Source of the DNA: Cerrena zonata
Lineage: Eukaryota > Basidiomycota > Agaricomycetes > Polyporales > Cerrenaceae
Direction of reading: 5' to 3'
Length of the DNA: 64,000 bases
Assembly (NCBI GenBank): GCA_038087015.1
Contig: JASBNA010000022.1
Coordinates: forward strand, 496,001 to 560,000
Positions 43,844-55,668 of the stretch are shown piece after piece (position 1 is the first letter of the stretch; the number at the start of each line of letters is the position of its first letter). Under the pieces are notes generated by a model. That model did not search any database. It was not told where the DNA came from and was given only the letters and a program-made list of their open reading frames with translations. Position numbers and translations under genes: made by a program.

Positions 43844-46413
43844 TAGCGAGACGTCGGTATACAGTTCTATCCGTCTGGCTCTAGACTTGTCCCCCAAATA
43901 ACCTGTCGGAACTCGATGATTAAATCTTTTAGTAGTCCCATTCTCATGCGTCATTTGTGCGACGTCGGAATAGACACGCGCTGTAAACGTTACAGAATCA
44001 TGCTAGGTATGACTAGGCCTCCATGTCCATGCAGACGGCGATGTCAGACGTGTGTTCTAAATCTTGGTTTTAGTATACTGTGATCTGAGACTGCGATGAT
44101 GATTTTGATGGTCCTGTGCATGTGACGGGAAGAACTACGGAGAAACCGAGATAGGAAAAAAGGGGACAGTTGAGTGTCATGGTTTTCCGACTCTCTCGGG
44201 ATTCCACAGGACGCTATTCTCAGCGTCGACCTCCATTCCAGACGTCGAAAGCCCTCGCAACCCGGCGGGATTGAACGGTAGGAAAATGGAAAGTGGAGAG
44301 AACGAAAATACTTGAAAAATCTTTTTGAGAATCCGTTTGCACCATATGCCTCCCATTCTAGGTTTGGTTTTTGCTAAGGAGAACGTTCTGATGCAGACGC
44401 CAAACAAAGCATCATCGATGCCCATGCCGGACCTTACATGGACAGACTCTATTGTTCTTCCCGCCATCTACTTGGACATTTGGATAAACTCTTCCGCTTT
44501 GATATTACCCTGCCCGTCGAGGGTCAGATCGTGATAGGAAGGACTGGAAAGCACTGGGCCTTCAGATGGAAAAACTATTAGTATTAGTATTACAAACTGA
44601 TGACCTGCGCTTTGCCTCCGCACTTTCTGCAGTGTGGCGTAAAGGTATGACTGCCTCTGACTGCGTTCGCTTATTTTGCAACTCAGTTGTCGCCTCAGAT
44701 AGCAAAGTAGATCAGTCTGAACTATGTACGATAGACCGCTCGATGTTCCAGGATGTTCCCCTTCATTGTCGACGTGTCATAAAAGGTAGTGAGATCGCCA
44801 CTCCAATCAGTATTCTACATTAGACTAGATCAAAGCAATGTTGATTATGTGTATATAGTCCTCCGAGTCCCACACTTTGTTCCCTGAGCAGAGAACCTGA
44901 CGCGACTTCTGTTCCTTGTTCGTCCCTGGCGCACTTTAGCCTAACGGACCCTCACAGTGTTCTTCGCTAAGGAGTGCTTCTTGGACGGAGGATGACAAGC
45001 AAGATGGTGAGCGCAGGCAAGTGCTGCAGAAAGGATTAGACCACGTCCGACGAGCAAGTTGGAGCGCCAGGTCTGAAAAGATGTTTTGGACTTGTGTGCG
45101 TACCTTGTCTTATGCACAACGCAGAGGATGCCAGGCACCTGGGAGGGCGGACACACCCGCGGCGGCGATTTATGGAATTCGTATGCCATGTGTGGCGTCC
45201 GTGGGTCGGCATTGGTCGGGAGGACGGTAAAGGGATTGTCTAGACTGGCCGCCACATTATACTTTGTGTTACAAGGTGCTACACTGTAGGGATGCATCAG
45301 ACGGCGGGGTCGACGATTGGCCAGCGCGAATGAGGGTTCTGGATGACTATTGGCCAGCAGACTGCCAACGGGCTATACACTCTTGCCTGCGGTCCGTCTT
45401 GATTCGTATTTCCCAAAAGCTAGATTCGCAAGATCCAGATCGGTTGGCCACGCGTATACTGAACGATCTCCGTGTGACGTATCGACCATCCACCGTTCTT
45501 GCGCTTTTCTCCCTTTTCCACCCCTCCTTTTCGAATCCCGCGCCGCTCAACACGGAAGCAATCCTAAGCAATCTCTCGACAATACCCATCTTCCCTATCC
45601 GTACCATCAGCAAACTTATCGCTCTCTATCACTCCACTCGAAGAGTTCGTAACCAATCGTCCATATTGCGGCGTATCACTATACTTTCGTTACTACTGGT
45701 CGCCACATAAGTCCTTCAACTCGCGAATAAGCATCATCTCGTAACTCACTCGGTGGCGATAACACACTACGTCCAGATCTCATCACCCAAGATAGGAGGC
45801 GTTTGTGTGGCAAATATGGCGGCTCTGATCTGCTCTGATGGTTTGGTTCGGTTTGAATTACTGCAGGTTTCAAACATATTGGGGAAGCTTGTCCCACTGA
45901 TGGAAAGTTGCCATTCCACCGATATCCTGGAAGAACTCCAATACCGAAAGTTTGTTGGCCGCGTTCGCACGCATTATACACCATCCTCGGGGTATATGTC
46001 TATGTACGGCTGTAATATAACGTCTCATTAATTTTCAGATAGGTGTACTCTCATCCAGATTAACCACTGGCATGGGGTGTGGCCTGCCTATTCCGGCACG
46101 GAGTGCCGCGGATAATCAGAGCCATTGCTTTCGACTCCCATTTACGTGTTCAGGTGAGTTTCCTAGCAGCGCCACGAAATAAGATCTTTCTACGCTTACC
46201 TCAGACGCTCTCGATGCCAAACCTTCTCGACAGATCTTTGGTTCCACGGTCCCATGAGCATGTTTCAGTTACGACCCCTTGCGCCTGTCTCTTAAACTCG
46301 AGAGCATCTGCGCTTGTTCCGTTACGACCTCTTGTTAACTCACAGAGGTTTGCTTTTGCCTTTTCGCCACCTTCTTTCCAGCCATCCCCCTCGTCCCCGT
46401 GGCTAGTTCAGAA
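43844..46413. other. Interval without a confident gene
   Basis: Several open frames of 85-150 codons occur: 44177-44467 minus (MAGRTIESVHVRSGMGIDDA) and 45264-45710 plus (containing NLSTIPIFPIRTISKLIALY), followed at 45753-46031 plus by CVANMAALICSDGLVRFELL. The last two, on one strand, look as if they could be exons of one gene, but I recognise no domain and see no start that fits. They are better treated as hypothetical or decayed sequence. Confidence 0.3.
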
Positions 46414-47814
46414 ATGTCAGGCTCTCGACGATATCCTGCCCTTCGCATGAAGATCTCGACGTCCGAGGCATCATCGGAAATGAGCGAGTTGACCTCACCG
46501 TCCTCCGCATCGCCTCTCAGTACGACCTCAGGGTCCAGTCGTGACTCTGCCTCTCCCAAGACCCCGACGGAGATGAGCACCGACGCCATGTTTCAGTTGG
46601 TACCGTATGATGTACCATGGGGGTCTCAATATTATAGGTACAAGGTGGGATCGTTACCTGGACCTGGAGGTTCTTGCGTCTTTTTGCGTACGCCTACGCC
46701 TGTAGACAAACGGCGAACGGTTCAGGCATGTACAACATGTCGTGAGCGCAAGGCTAAGGTGAGCAGCAATCATCTCATAATTTTCTTGCCGTCTAAACCT
46801 CTCTCTAGTGCAGTGGCTCTCGGCCGAGCTGTGCTCGGTGTATATCTCGCGGTCTCGAGTGCGAATATGCTCCTGTGATGCCCATCAGTCCTATGAGTGA
46901 CACCCGACCCACACGAGACATAAGTCTCCCCAAACAGCAGCTCAGAGATGCTCGCAGACACTCGGATCCTTACCCCCGCCGTCCAAGGGATTCATCGATG
47001 ACCCTTTCTAACCCTCGTTACCGTGAGGCTTATTCGCCCTCATCGATACACCATCACACGCACCTGAAGATCGAGACGGAAACCTTCCCAACACTATCCC
47101 CATCACCTGCACCTAGCAGCTCCACTCTCGACTACTCACCATCGTCATATTACTCACCCATCGAGGCAGCAACGAAAACCGAGATCGTCAATCCGGACTA
47201 CAACTTCAACGACGTGCAGTCGAATACAATCAATTCGTATGAATTGCCAGAGATACAAATATCTCATGCAGCGGTAGTAGATCACACTACGCCTGCTCTG
47301 CACGCTCCTCAACCCAGGAAACTTTCGGTCTCTGGCCCAACTATTTCATCTCTCGAAGTTCGAGTCGCCGACTCCAATCAATCTGTTCAATTCCTCGAGT
47401 CCGATGGATCCACTCTTCCGTCGTCCTGCACCGTCGACCCTCGTATGCTCTCTGGCGAGCAGTTCCTGTCGCATCCCCACGAGTATATGGCTGCTCCATA
47501 CTCAGCGTTTCCCACCTCTGCACCACCCTTGTAAGCAAACCCTGATTGTAAGCGATATGTATGATACTAACCGATCGTCACGCAGCAGTGGTACCTATGA
47601 CGCTGGCTCGTCAAAGGATACTCCTTGGCAGTATTCTACCGGGTATGAAGACTCTACCCAAGTTGTCTCTCAGCGCTACTATTGCGTTGATATGTCGACG
47701 TACTCGGAGCAGCCGATGTACGAAAACATGTATTACTGTCAACCCACCACTTCTTATCAGGTACCCACGGGATATTCGTTTACTGTCCCACTGGGCTATC
47801 CTACGTGTGTATAA
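46414..47814 (+). CDS. Zn2Cys6 transcription regulator
   Basis: Three exons (46414-46758, 46809-47530, 47586-47814) join in frame to 431 residues. A Ser/Thr-rich N-terminus (about residues 1-95) precedes the binuclear zinc cluster at about 108-137. The cluster reads QACTTCRERKAKC, then SGSRPSCARCISRGLEC, spacing CX2CX6CX5CX2CX6C. The intron at 46759-46808 falls inside it, a position often seen in this class. The rest is low complexity, rich in Ser, Pro and Tyr, and has no recognisable middle homology region. Such proteins bind CGG-containing sites in promoters; the regulated genes are unknown. I chose the ATG at 46414 because it is the first in frame; an upstream coding exon is possible. Confidence 0.85.
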
Positions 47815-49024
47815 TTTTCCATAATACTCTCATCTTATTTTCGTTCTTTTGACTATTGGGTTGACCTTTGACGGACTATTACTGGACTCTTCTCCTTCAA
47901 TATGGATTCGTTTTTTCTACTCTAGATTCAGCTGTATCGTATTCTCACTTTTTCATCGCAATCTTTTTTTTCTTGGGACATCTGCTTTGTACATATCCGA
48001 TTGCTTTCGTCGCCTCTTAACTTATCTTTCATCATTCTTTGTTCTCGTTTACTCAAAACTATATGTAGCGCATTGTATATTCCTGTATAGTTCAAATATT
48101 CTCCAAACTACGTCATTCGGTCGGTCGGACTTTCAGTGGAGGTACCAAGATAGGCGTTTCTTAGACTTGACCAACGTTAAGCGAACGAGATCTATGCGAA
48201 GTATGCTTTCCCGCTACCAAGTCACATGAAGGACTTGGTGAGCACTGAGCAATTCCATGCGGTTGTCAATGCGAGGCCCCCACAATATCTCGTGCATGAT
48301 GGTCGTAGAGCCCGCAGCAACGGTGAAATCTTATGACTATCTCCGAGACGAGATATCCGAGGGGTAGTACAATAGTACTTATGTTCCCTTGAACACGAAC
48401 TGAATTGTCGTCAAGTGTCTGAAACGCAAATCTTTTGAGCATACTAACCAACGTGCGTTTTGATCAAGTAGTATATTCCTTTGGACGGGGGAGAGCGGGC
48501 CTAAACGTAGTTGAATGAGTAATTGTTGCGGCCGTATATTCCATCCTCAGGTGCAAAATGAGACATCTGGCAGCGTAAAAATAAATGCACATCCATTTCT
48601 CCGCATCCTAAAAATAGGGTTTGGGAGAGTGGAAGTACGCCGTTTGGCGACATGGTAATAGCACTGCAAAAGCAACAAGGTCTTGTGATGAGATATACTT
48701 ATAACGCGGTATTCTGAAGCATCCAGGCTCGGTACGAGCACTGGTAGTTTCAAATATGATCAACCCCGTCTGCCGCCGACAATCCCCAGTCTGAGTCGCC
48801 AGGGTGTTTATTGATCAGATAAAACTCAATCTCGAGTTACCAAAGTTTGGGGGTCAACCGAGCGTGAGGGCAGAAGAGACAGAAATAGAAATAGGTTCAT
48901 CTCTGTTCATCTCAACTCGCTTTTCGAGAATTCTCGTATGCGGGCAGAACAGATACGACTTTAGGGACGGAGCAGTCGGAGGACAGCTGAGGATTTCGGA
49001 CGAACGTTATGACAAAAAAGAAAT
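47815..49024. other. Interval without a confident gene
   Basis: The left part is T-rich and probably the 3' untranslated region of the zinc-cluster gene. Short open frames elsewhere show no motif. The right end adjoins a tRNA gene. Confidence 0.35.
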
Positions 49025-49102
49025 TCGGATACGGGGAATTGAACCCCGGGCTATCGCGCACCACTTGAGAGGCGATAATGTTAGCCACTACACCATATCC
49101 GA
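49025..49102 (-). tRNA. tRNA-Glu (anticodon CTC) with 7-nt intron
   Basis: The minus strand folds into a cloverleaf. The acceptor arm is TCGGATA/TATCCGA, the T-stem CGGGG/CCCCG with loop TTCAATT, and the anticodon stem ATCGC/GCGAT with CTC in the loop. The loop is 14 nt, which fits a 7-nt intron just 3' of the anticodon. Total length is 78 nt. A near-identical copy lies at 52204-52281. Confidence 0.9.
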
Positions 49103-49227
49103 TGAAAGTGAGTTCGGGTTCTACGTATAACACTTTTTTAATGTGAGTTGCAATTACGAACGTTAGTAAATGTCGTTTTATTGTTATAGACCGAGGTATA
49201 AAAGTGGATGCGACCCTAAGTTGCTGA

Positions 49228-51600
49228 TCATAACTTTTCATCCACCTGCTCATGAGAGCTCTCTTTCTCTTCACCATGGCCTCCAACAGTTTCAACCGGT
49301 CCAGTAAACCAATGTCGACCACCGTAAACGGGGAAGAAATAGTACCCAAGGGACAGAATGATGGTACCTCCGAGGACAACAACGGTGTAATTCATGTTCT
49401 GTGCAGTCGGATTCGGCTCTGCGGGGAAGAGAAAGACAACGATCATGCAAATCATGTACGCAGAAGCGACGAAAGCGACGGGTGCACTCTGTTTTACAAG
49501 TTTCAGTGGTAGATCTGCATTGAGGGATCGGTATCATGAACGCACCATTATTCCTAAGCTGAACGGGCCGGGCACGAATTGTCTTCCACCAAACCATCTT
49601 GCAATGATGGGAGTTGCAAACCCGATGTATTGGCTGACAATACTCATCGTAAAAACAGCACTGATAGCAATCGGCCCAGCGAACGAGATGAGAGCTAGAA
49701 TAAGAGACATCAATGCGAGAAAACACACTGCGTGAACAGGTGTTTTTGTGTAAGGGTTGATATGGTAAAGGTAAGAGGAGAATGGGAACGCCTTATCGCG
49801 CGAGAAGGCAAAGAGTTGTCGAGAGCCCGCTATGAGCTGTGAGAGGTTGTCATTTCAGTGCTGTCGATAGAAGTGACCATGAAGCCGAGACTACGAGTAG
49901 AATACGCACGTAGTCCATGCCCGTCATCCAAAGAGTCAAAATCATAAATGCCCATACAACGAGCGTGCCTCGTTTACCGACACTATTGAAAAAGATCTAC
50001 ATTTCCAATTAACGTCGAATTTCTATGTTGTGTCTTATATTTAACTAACCGTTGCCATAGGTTGTCCAATGGGATCTCTGATCACCGACTGGAGATTATC
50101 TCCCATGTAGAACGCTAGGACGATATTGACAACTGTACGCCTCTAAATGAGTATTTGACAAGGATCCTATATGTTGAGAACTTACTCCATCCCAATATTG
50201 CACTTACTATTGTCGCCGATAAGATAGCAAATGGCACAGCTTTTGGTGCATTCCTTGCCTCTTCGCTAATATGAACACTTGTGTCGAAACCAGCTATGTG
50301 ATGGTAATTTGAGGTTAAAATGAGAGGTTTGGGTTTGACCTGGAGATATCACTGACCGACTGTCCACGCCGGGGCAAGGAAGCTCAAAATGAAAGCATAT
50401 CCGTTTGGCCATGGTGTGTCTAAAAGGTCGAACTAAGATTAGCTGCGACTCCAGGCAAGGAACGACACCGACCATTTTCAAAATGCGTCAAAGCATACGA
50501 CGCCGTATTGTGGAACTCTGGAGGAGTCGCAACGGGTAGGACAATGATGACAACGAAAAACAGCCTGTTAAACGAGGAGTGTCAGCATTATGTTCTGGTC
50601 AGTACGGGATAGTACTCACGCGACGTTTAAGAATACATAAAACCATTGTATTCGTGCAATAATCTTCGTTGTCAGGCTGCCCCCAACTGCGTGACTAAGT
50701 AGGATGGCAGCATACACGCCACTGGAATAAACGAAAAATATATGTTTGAACCAGAAGGTCGGATAATACGTTCAGACATGTTTATAGTGCCTATGCATGG
50801 AAGCAACTCACTAAACCTGCGCATTTGATGCAACGAACGCCCCATTGGTCCCGATGTTGACAGCAGCCATGATTTGATTGGCAACCCCCCAATCAACAGA
50901 AGCGAGACCAGAGATGTAGGCCGCCGTATTGACATCTATAATGGATAAGGACAGTGAGTGGCGCGAAATAGAGTAATACAATGGAAGGATGCTTAGTACA
51001 TCCAATTAGCCAGCATGCGATCCGTCTATATCTATCGGAAGAGAACTTGTACGTCCAGTAGTATAGTCCGCCTGCAGTAGGTGCGGCGCTTCCTAGTTCA
51101 GCCATGGCCAAGGCTACGATGAAGAGAAAAAATGAGCATGTAAACCACTGATTGAAGGTATCAGTGTCACGTAAGACGCTCTTATGAGACATCAAGGTAC
51201 ATACACCCCATACCATAGCGGCAGGCCCGCCGTATGGGATCGAAAACAGCAAGACAGCACTGAAGAGTCGAGATAAGGACGAGGCGTGAAAGATTCGAAA
51301 GTTAGCAAAGTACCGAGTACAATTTCTTGAGGTTAACTGGATTACTCGGTTCAAAAGTACTCACGCAATGCCTTGCACGACTCCGACGATGCTGAACGAC
51401 ATTCCGAATAGCTCGAGATGCCCAAAGTCGCGTTTGAACTCCTGCTTGTACCCGAGTTTAGCCAGGAGTTCTTCATCTGTTAAACACCTATTTTTATCGT
51501 CTTCAAGAGCTTGTGTCCCATAGGTACTACCGGCATCGGACGGCGACATCACTGTAACCTGTGGTAAGGAAGCAGTATTTTCCACTTTGGATTCAGACAT
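49228..51600 (-). CDS. APC-family amino acid/GABA/choline-type permease
   Basis: A many-exon gene reads leftward from MSESKVENTASLPQVTVM (51600) to SSHEQVDEKL (49228). The soluble N-terminus has LAKLGYKQEFKRDFGHLELF followed by GMSFSIVGVVQGIA. Hydrophobic segments follow in the order and number of a 12-helix transporter: LLFSIPYGGPAAMVWG, WFTCSFFLFIVALAMAELGS with APTAGGLYYWTYKF, IARIQWFYVFLNVA, AGFDTSVHISEEARNAPKAV, MILTLWMTGMDYLIAGSRQL, HAVCFLALMSLILALISFAG and the final VVVLGGTIILSLGYYFFPVY. The conserved GxDT and SEE pattern and the APTAGG motif place it in the fungal GABA/choline/amino-acid branch, found in the plasma or vacuolar membrane. The substrate cannot be chosen. It is flanked by two tRNA-Glu genes. 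Confidence 0.88.
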
Positions 51601-52203
51601 TGTAAGGAAAAGAGTGAGGCGTAAAAGATGCCTTAGGCTTGCAGGTCGGAGATAAATTTGGGACGCTCGAGAGGCGGAAATATGCACGCGGTCGTGGGTA
51701 TGTCGGTATGTTATTAGTTTGCCATAGTATTAGCCTGTGAGGTGAGTCGGAGTAGACACAGTACCTCGTGTTTGCCACTGTCTGGGATAAGGATGCTTCT
51801 AGCTTTGCCGTGCAGTACTCCCTGATGATTCTCAGAGACACTCATCGCGTATCGATTATCCGTGTGTAATCGTACTGTAGGTTAACTCCACGCTTCCGAA
51901 TTCGCCTTCAACACATAGTTTGTGTCGACTTCCCATAGTAGACTTGGGAACGGGGCTCGTCATAATACTTGGAAATCGCGGACACAGCAATGAATATCAG
52001 GACTGTTAAATAAGGAGTGGGCAAAGAGTTGTTGAAGGCACGCAATAGCGAGAGGCAATTGCGCTACTTTCGTTCTATCCTTGTAATGATAAAATAGGGA
52101 GTCAAACATACCGTAAAATACATAGTTACTCACAAGAGACAAGAAAGTCTCGGCTCAGGGATACGATACGTAGGCGACGGACAAAGAAGAGGAAGCAAAA
52201 TAT
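51601..52203. other. Upstream region of the permease gene
   Basis: It probably holds the permease promoter and leader. Short open frames only; no motif recognised. Confidence 0.35.
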
Positions 52204-52281
52204 TCGGATACGGGGAATTGAACCCCGGGCTATCGCGGACTGATTGAGAGGCGATAATGTTAGCCACTACACCATATCCGA
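52204..52281 (-). tRNA. tRNA-Glu (anticodon CTC) with 7-nt intron, second copy
   Basis: Same cloverleaf and length as the copy at 49025-49102. The mature sequence looks identical and the differences fall only in the short anticodon-loop intron (AATCAGTCC here against AAGTGGTGC there, counting neighbouring loop bases). Confidence 0.9.
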
Positions 52282-54291
52282 TTACATAAGTTACTCCTCA
52301 GCAGTTCTGACAACCTATAAATCGTACAGGTAGTTGGTATACTACCACAGTACCACTGACACCAGTACCAGTGACCAGTCAGTACTTGACAACTTACCAC
52401 TAGTTACAACTACAACTTACAAACCACACAATCCTGACTGGTAATCCCTCTGGATGCTACGTATCGATCCTGGCAACCTTAGACTCGAAATGTCTGGGCT
52501 GAGTGCGTGTTCCGTGGAACTTGAACCTAGCACGATATCATGATCAGGTTCTTAGAAACTGCTGATTTTGTTGACCTCGTCGAACCCGGTTCTTCCGATG
52601 AAACACTCAATTCGGCTCAGAAATCCTGGTGAGGCTAACTGGAGCTTGAAACTCGCTCTGTTAACTGATCTCTGGAGGTGTTGATACTTGCTACCCCCTT
52701 CGACTATGGATACTCTCATTTGCGTTACGGTATGTTTCATTCGCTCGCACTTCGGTTGTCTGAAGCTTATAAGCATACCCTAGAAACATCATGACAACGT
52801 CTCAGCTCGACTCTACCATTACTCAAGGAGCGTTAGAAGATTTTCAATGAAGTTCGACCTTGATCCGAACGCATAAATAATTATATTTAACCTCATTCTG
52901 CAACTTCCCCAGCTCACCATCCACAATTGGCTCTGACACCGATTGAAGAATCCCTATTTTGTTCATAGTCATCGAAGTATCGATTTCGCTTCACGTAAGG
53001 CGTCCTTTAGGAATGACTTTCAGAGTGGAGACAAGGGGAGTTTTATCTTCAGCTCCTTGTACAACGAGTAAGCACTAAACACCCGAAAGCTTTTTTTGCC
53101 ATATTTCACTCGTAGAAGCTTACGAACTTACGCTCTTTCAACGTCCTAACTTAGGTAACCCGACTCGGATTGGCGTTGAACGCCCCAGCCGTTTGACGAT
53201 GCTGCCAAGACTTACATCGAGGAAGTTTATCCCGAATGTCTGATTCACATTCAAGGGTCTCCCCTCTTTTCAATTCTGAGCCGCCGATCTCCTAACAATA
53301 AACTACATGACAATTCGATAGAAACCTGAAGATGCAGACATTCCCTCAAACCATGGTCTAATGACACTGAATGCAACATTAGTATAACATACGAGGACCT
53401 CTCTTCTGAGCTCGCGGATCTACATTTCACGACTCTCCTCACCGCTTCTTCCCTCTCTTCTCATTCCGCTCCGACTACTCTCATATATATACCGAGAGCT
53501 ACGGTATACATATATATATATAACAATGCTTCGCTTTATAATACGAAGGCATTTCAAACCTTGCAGTATCATGGCTGTGTCCAGAATGGCAACCTCGCCA
53601 ACTCGTTCATCCGATTGTACGAAGGTTCACGTTTTGATGTACACAACTGATTTGACTATTGCAGATTCGTTGATAGAAACGTCTCCGCTTACGGATCGTA
53701 GGTTGTGTATCCTGTAGTTCGTAAGTCGCAACCGGAACAAGGCAGGCCATTCAGGTCTAGTTCTCTCTCGGGCGAGTATTGGTTCGCGACAAGTAGAAAC
53801 TCTTCGAATGATTCAGGTTGCGTACCAAGCCACTGATTATTTCAATTATCAGTCAATGGCACTTCGCCCAGGTTATACTCCGAATTCGTCTCCGGTCAAT
53901 CGTTGCTACAGTAGAAAAGCTGGCGACAACAAGCTAATCTAGCTGGATCTCAGCCATGCCCGAAATGCTACCATGGATGGAGACTCTAAGACAACCTGCC
54001 CATCGTTCTAATCGGACTCTATGGTATCAGAGGCAATGTCAATGGTATCTCTAATTCTTATGTATTGCACTTCTATAAACTTACTTCCCTTCTCCCGTCT
54101 TTAGCACATCTTCAGGCACAATTCGATCAAGGTTCCCACCTTCCCGGTTGTTAGAGGTCGGTTTGTTAAGTTCCGACGCATACAAGTTATACAACAGACT
54201 CATGCTGAATATTGAATATTGAGAGTCGATCCCACCATCTATAGTTTACAAATATTACAGGGCTATAATATAATACCGAATGACCAATCGT
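52282..54291. other. Interval without a confident gene; TA microsatellite
   Basis: A (TA)n-rich stretch lies at about 53483-53523. Just after it, 53526-53900 reads as a decayed coding region (LYNTKAFQTLQYHGCVQNGN, then NSFIRLYEGSRFDV and YCRFVDRNVSAYGS). At least three stops break it, so it is probably a pseudogene of an unrecognised secreted-type protein. A TGGTATCAGAGGC sequence near 54027, like a Met-tRNA primer site, stands alone without LTRs. Other parts show nothing. Confidence 0.35.
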
Positions 54292-54996
54292 TTACACATG
54301 TGCATGGATAATGTTTCGCATCGTGTTCAACACCTGCATACTCTTGTGGTTTCTCGGACCCAGAGGTTTGACTCTCCTCTCTGAGAGATCGGATGTACTT
54401 CGCCTATGGGCCGGATCTATGCCTGGAACAAGTAGCCTCTTTGCTACGTTTGTCTCGTCCGAAAGTGGACTGATCTCTTGTTTCAGCGGCGACCCCGAAT
54501 ACTCCTCCTCGAGAAGTTCGAGCTCCAAGACGATGTTCCCCTCTTTCCATTTCTCGGGCCATTCGTGCGCTTTGACGAATTTCCATCCAAGAGTGGTATT
54601 ACAGACACTGCATATGACGTCTTGCACAGTATGAGCTCCAGAGTCCATCAGGAGAAGCGTTTGGGGTTGGAGTCTAACTCGGCTTCTGCAAAGGCATTAG
54701 CACCCAGTGTTTTGTTCGATAGTAGGAGTGACCTAACTCGACTACAGCTGCAAACAACGCAGCCTTTCCTTTGTTGCCTCGAAATGCCTTTTAACGGCAA
54801 ATAAAATCAGGATTCACTTCCAATCCGACCAACTTTTTCGCGTACTTACCCACGATAGAATGGCTTTCCGCGATGCAATCCGTGACCTGCACAACTTGCA
54901 TGCAAGGTACCCACGAGACAACGACGATCCGTCGACCAGGTCAGGCATACTGTGTTTGGAACGAAGAACACGAGTCATCGGAAGACCATATTCCAT
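54292..54996 (-). CDS. Yippee-family zinc protein
   Basis: Exons 54850-54996, 54733-54787 and 54292-54686 join in frame to 198 residues. The Yippee fold is recognised by its two CX2C pairs, YLACKLCRSRIA (about residues 30-41) and DVICSVCNTTLGWKF (about 92-106). Between them are AFRGNKGKAALFAAVVE and the GAHTVQD motif. KEGNIVLELELLEE, the usual domain end, follows. A tail of about 70 residues rich in Ser, Arg and Pro follows the domain. Yippee proteins (yeast Moh1, human YPEL) bind one zinc and resemble the cereblon substrate-binding fold; their role in fungi is not settled. The second intron needs a weak donor (GTCACT). Confidence 0.85.
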
Positions 54997-55668
54997 GTCC
55001 GGAGGATATATAGTCGCGGCGTAGTATGGTTATACGGCAATGGCGGATACGGTGAGATTGTCGAATTGTAAGAATGCGTTTCAGCTCTGTAGTCAGCTTC
55101 TATGTGAACGGGAAACACCTGGCCGCCATACCTCATTAGAACACACTTATACTAAGAGAAAGGCCCAAGGACCAAGATAGCAGCGAGCGGTGCACGATGG
55201 CAGGTGTCCAAGGTGTCCGATGGACGTCGTTGGCGTTGATGAACGCAAAAAATGGAACAGAGAATGAAAGCAAATAGGGACAAGACCCTCTCAGAGGGAA
55301 GGAATGGTAGAAGGTCAGAGGTAGAACGACAGAGAGCGGCCGTCCGGTGCTGCGTGGCATATATTTGATGTTCTTGCTGTGTCGGGACTGGGTCGGCCAC
55401 TTGCAATACATATGCATGAAATGGAGTGATCATACCATATATTGGTTGCGGTCGTAAGCCTGTGCGAGAGCTAGAGCCATGCGTTGTAACGAGGCGGTTA
55501 AGATTTGCATTGCCACGCCGATCTTTCAAACCACGACACCTGCCGTTTTCGGGTATGCTGTTTTCCTATCTCGTCCTTGGCACTCTGTGCAGCTTGAGAT
55601 ATACGACTTCGAATATCCTTCAATCTTCTCCAAGTATTGTTTTCTTCTTACTCTTGAGCTTATTGAAT
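54997..55668. promoter_or_regulatory. Divergent region between Yippee and allantoinase genes
   Basis: The two genes point away from each other across 672 bp, so both promoters lie here. An open frame runs upstream of the chosen allantoinase ATG from 55426, but it looks like leader sequence. Short minus-strand frames have no motif. Confidence 0.35.

Noticed and set aside
44177..44467. Minus-strand ORF as a gene
   Set aside because: Ninety-six codons with no recognised motif, conserved start context or linked exon. Kept only as a note in the interval.
54020..54045. Primer-binding-site-like TGGTATCAGAG suggesting an LTR retrotransposon
   Set aside because: No flanking long terminal repeats, polypurine tract or retrotransposon genes are nearby. 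A short match alone is weak.
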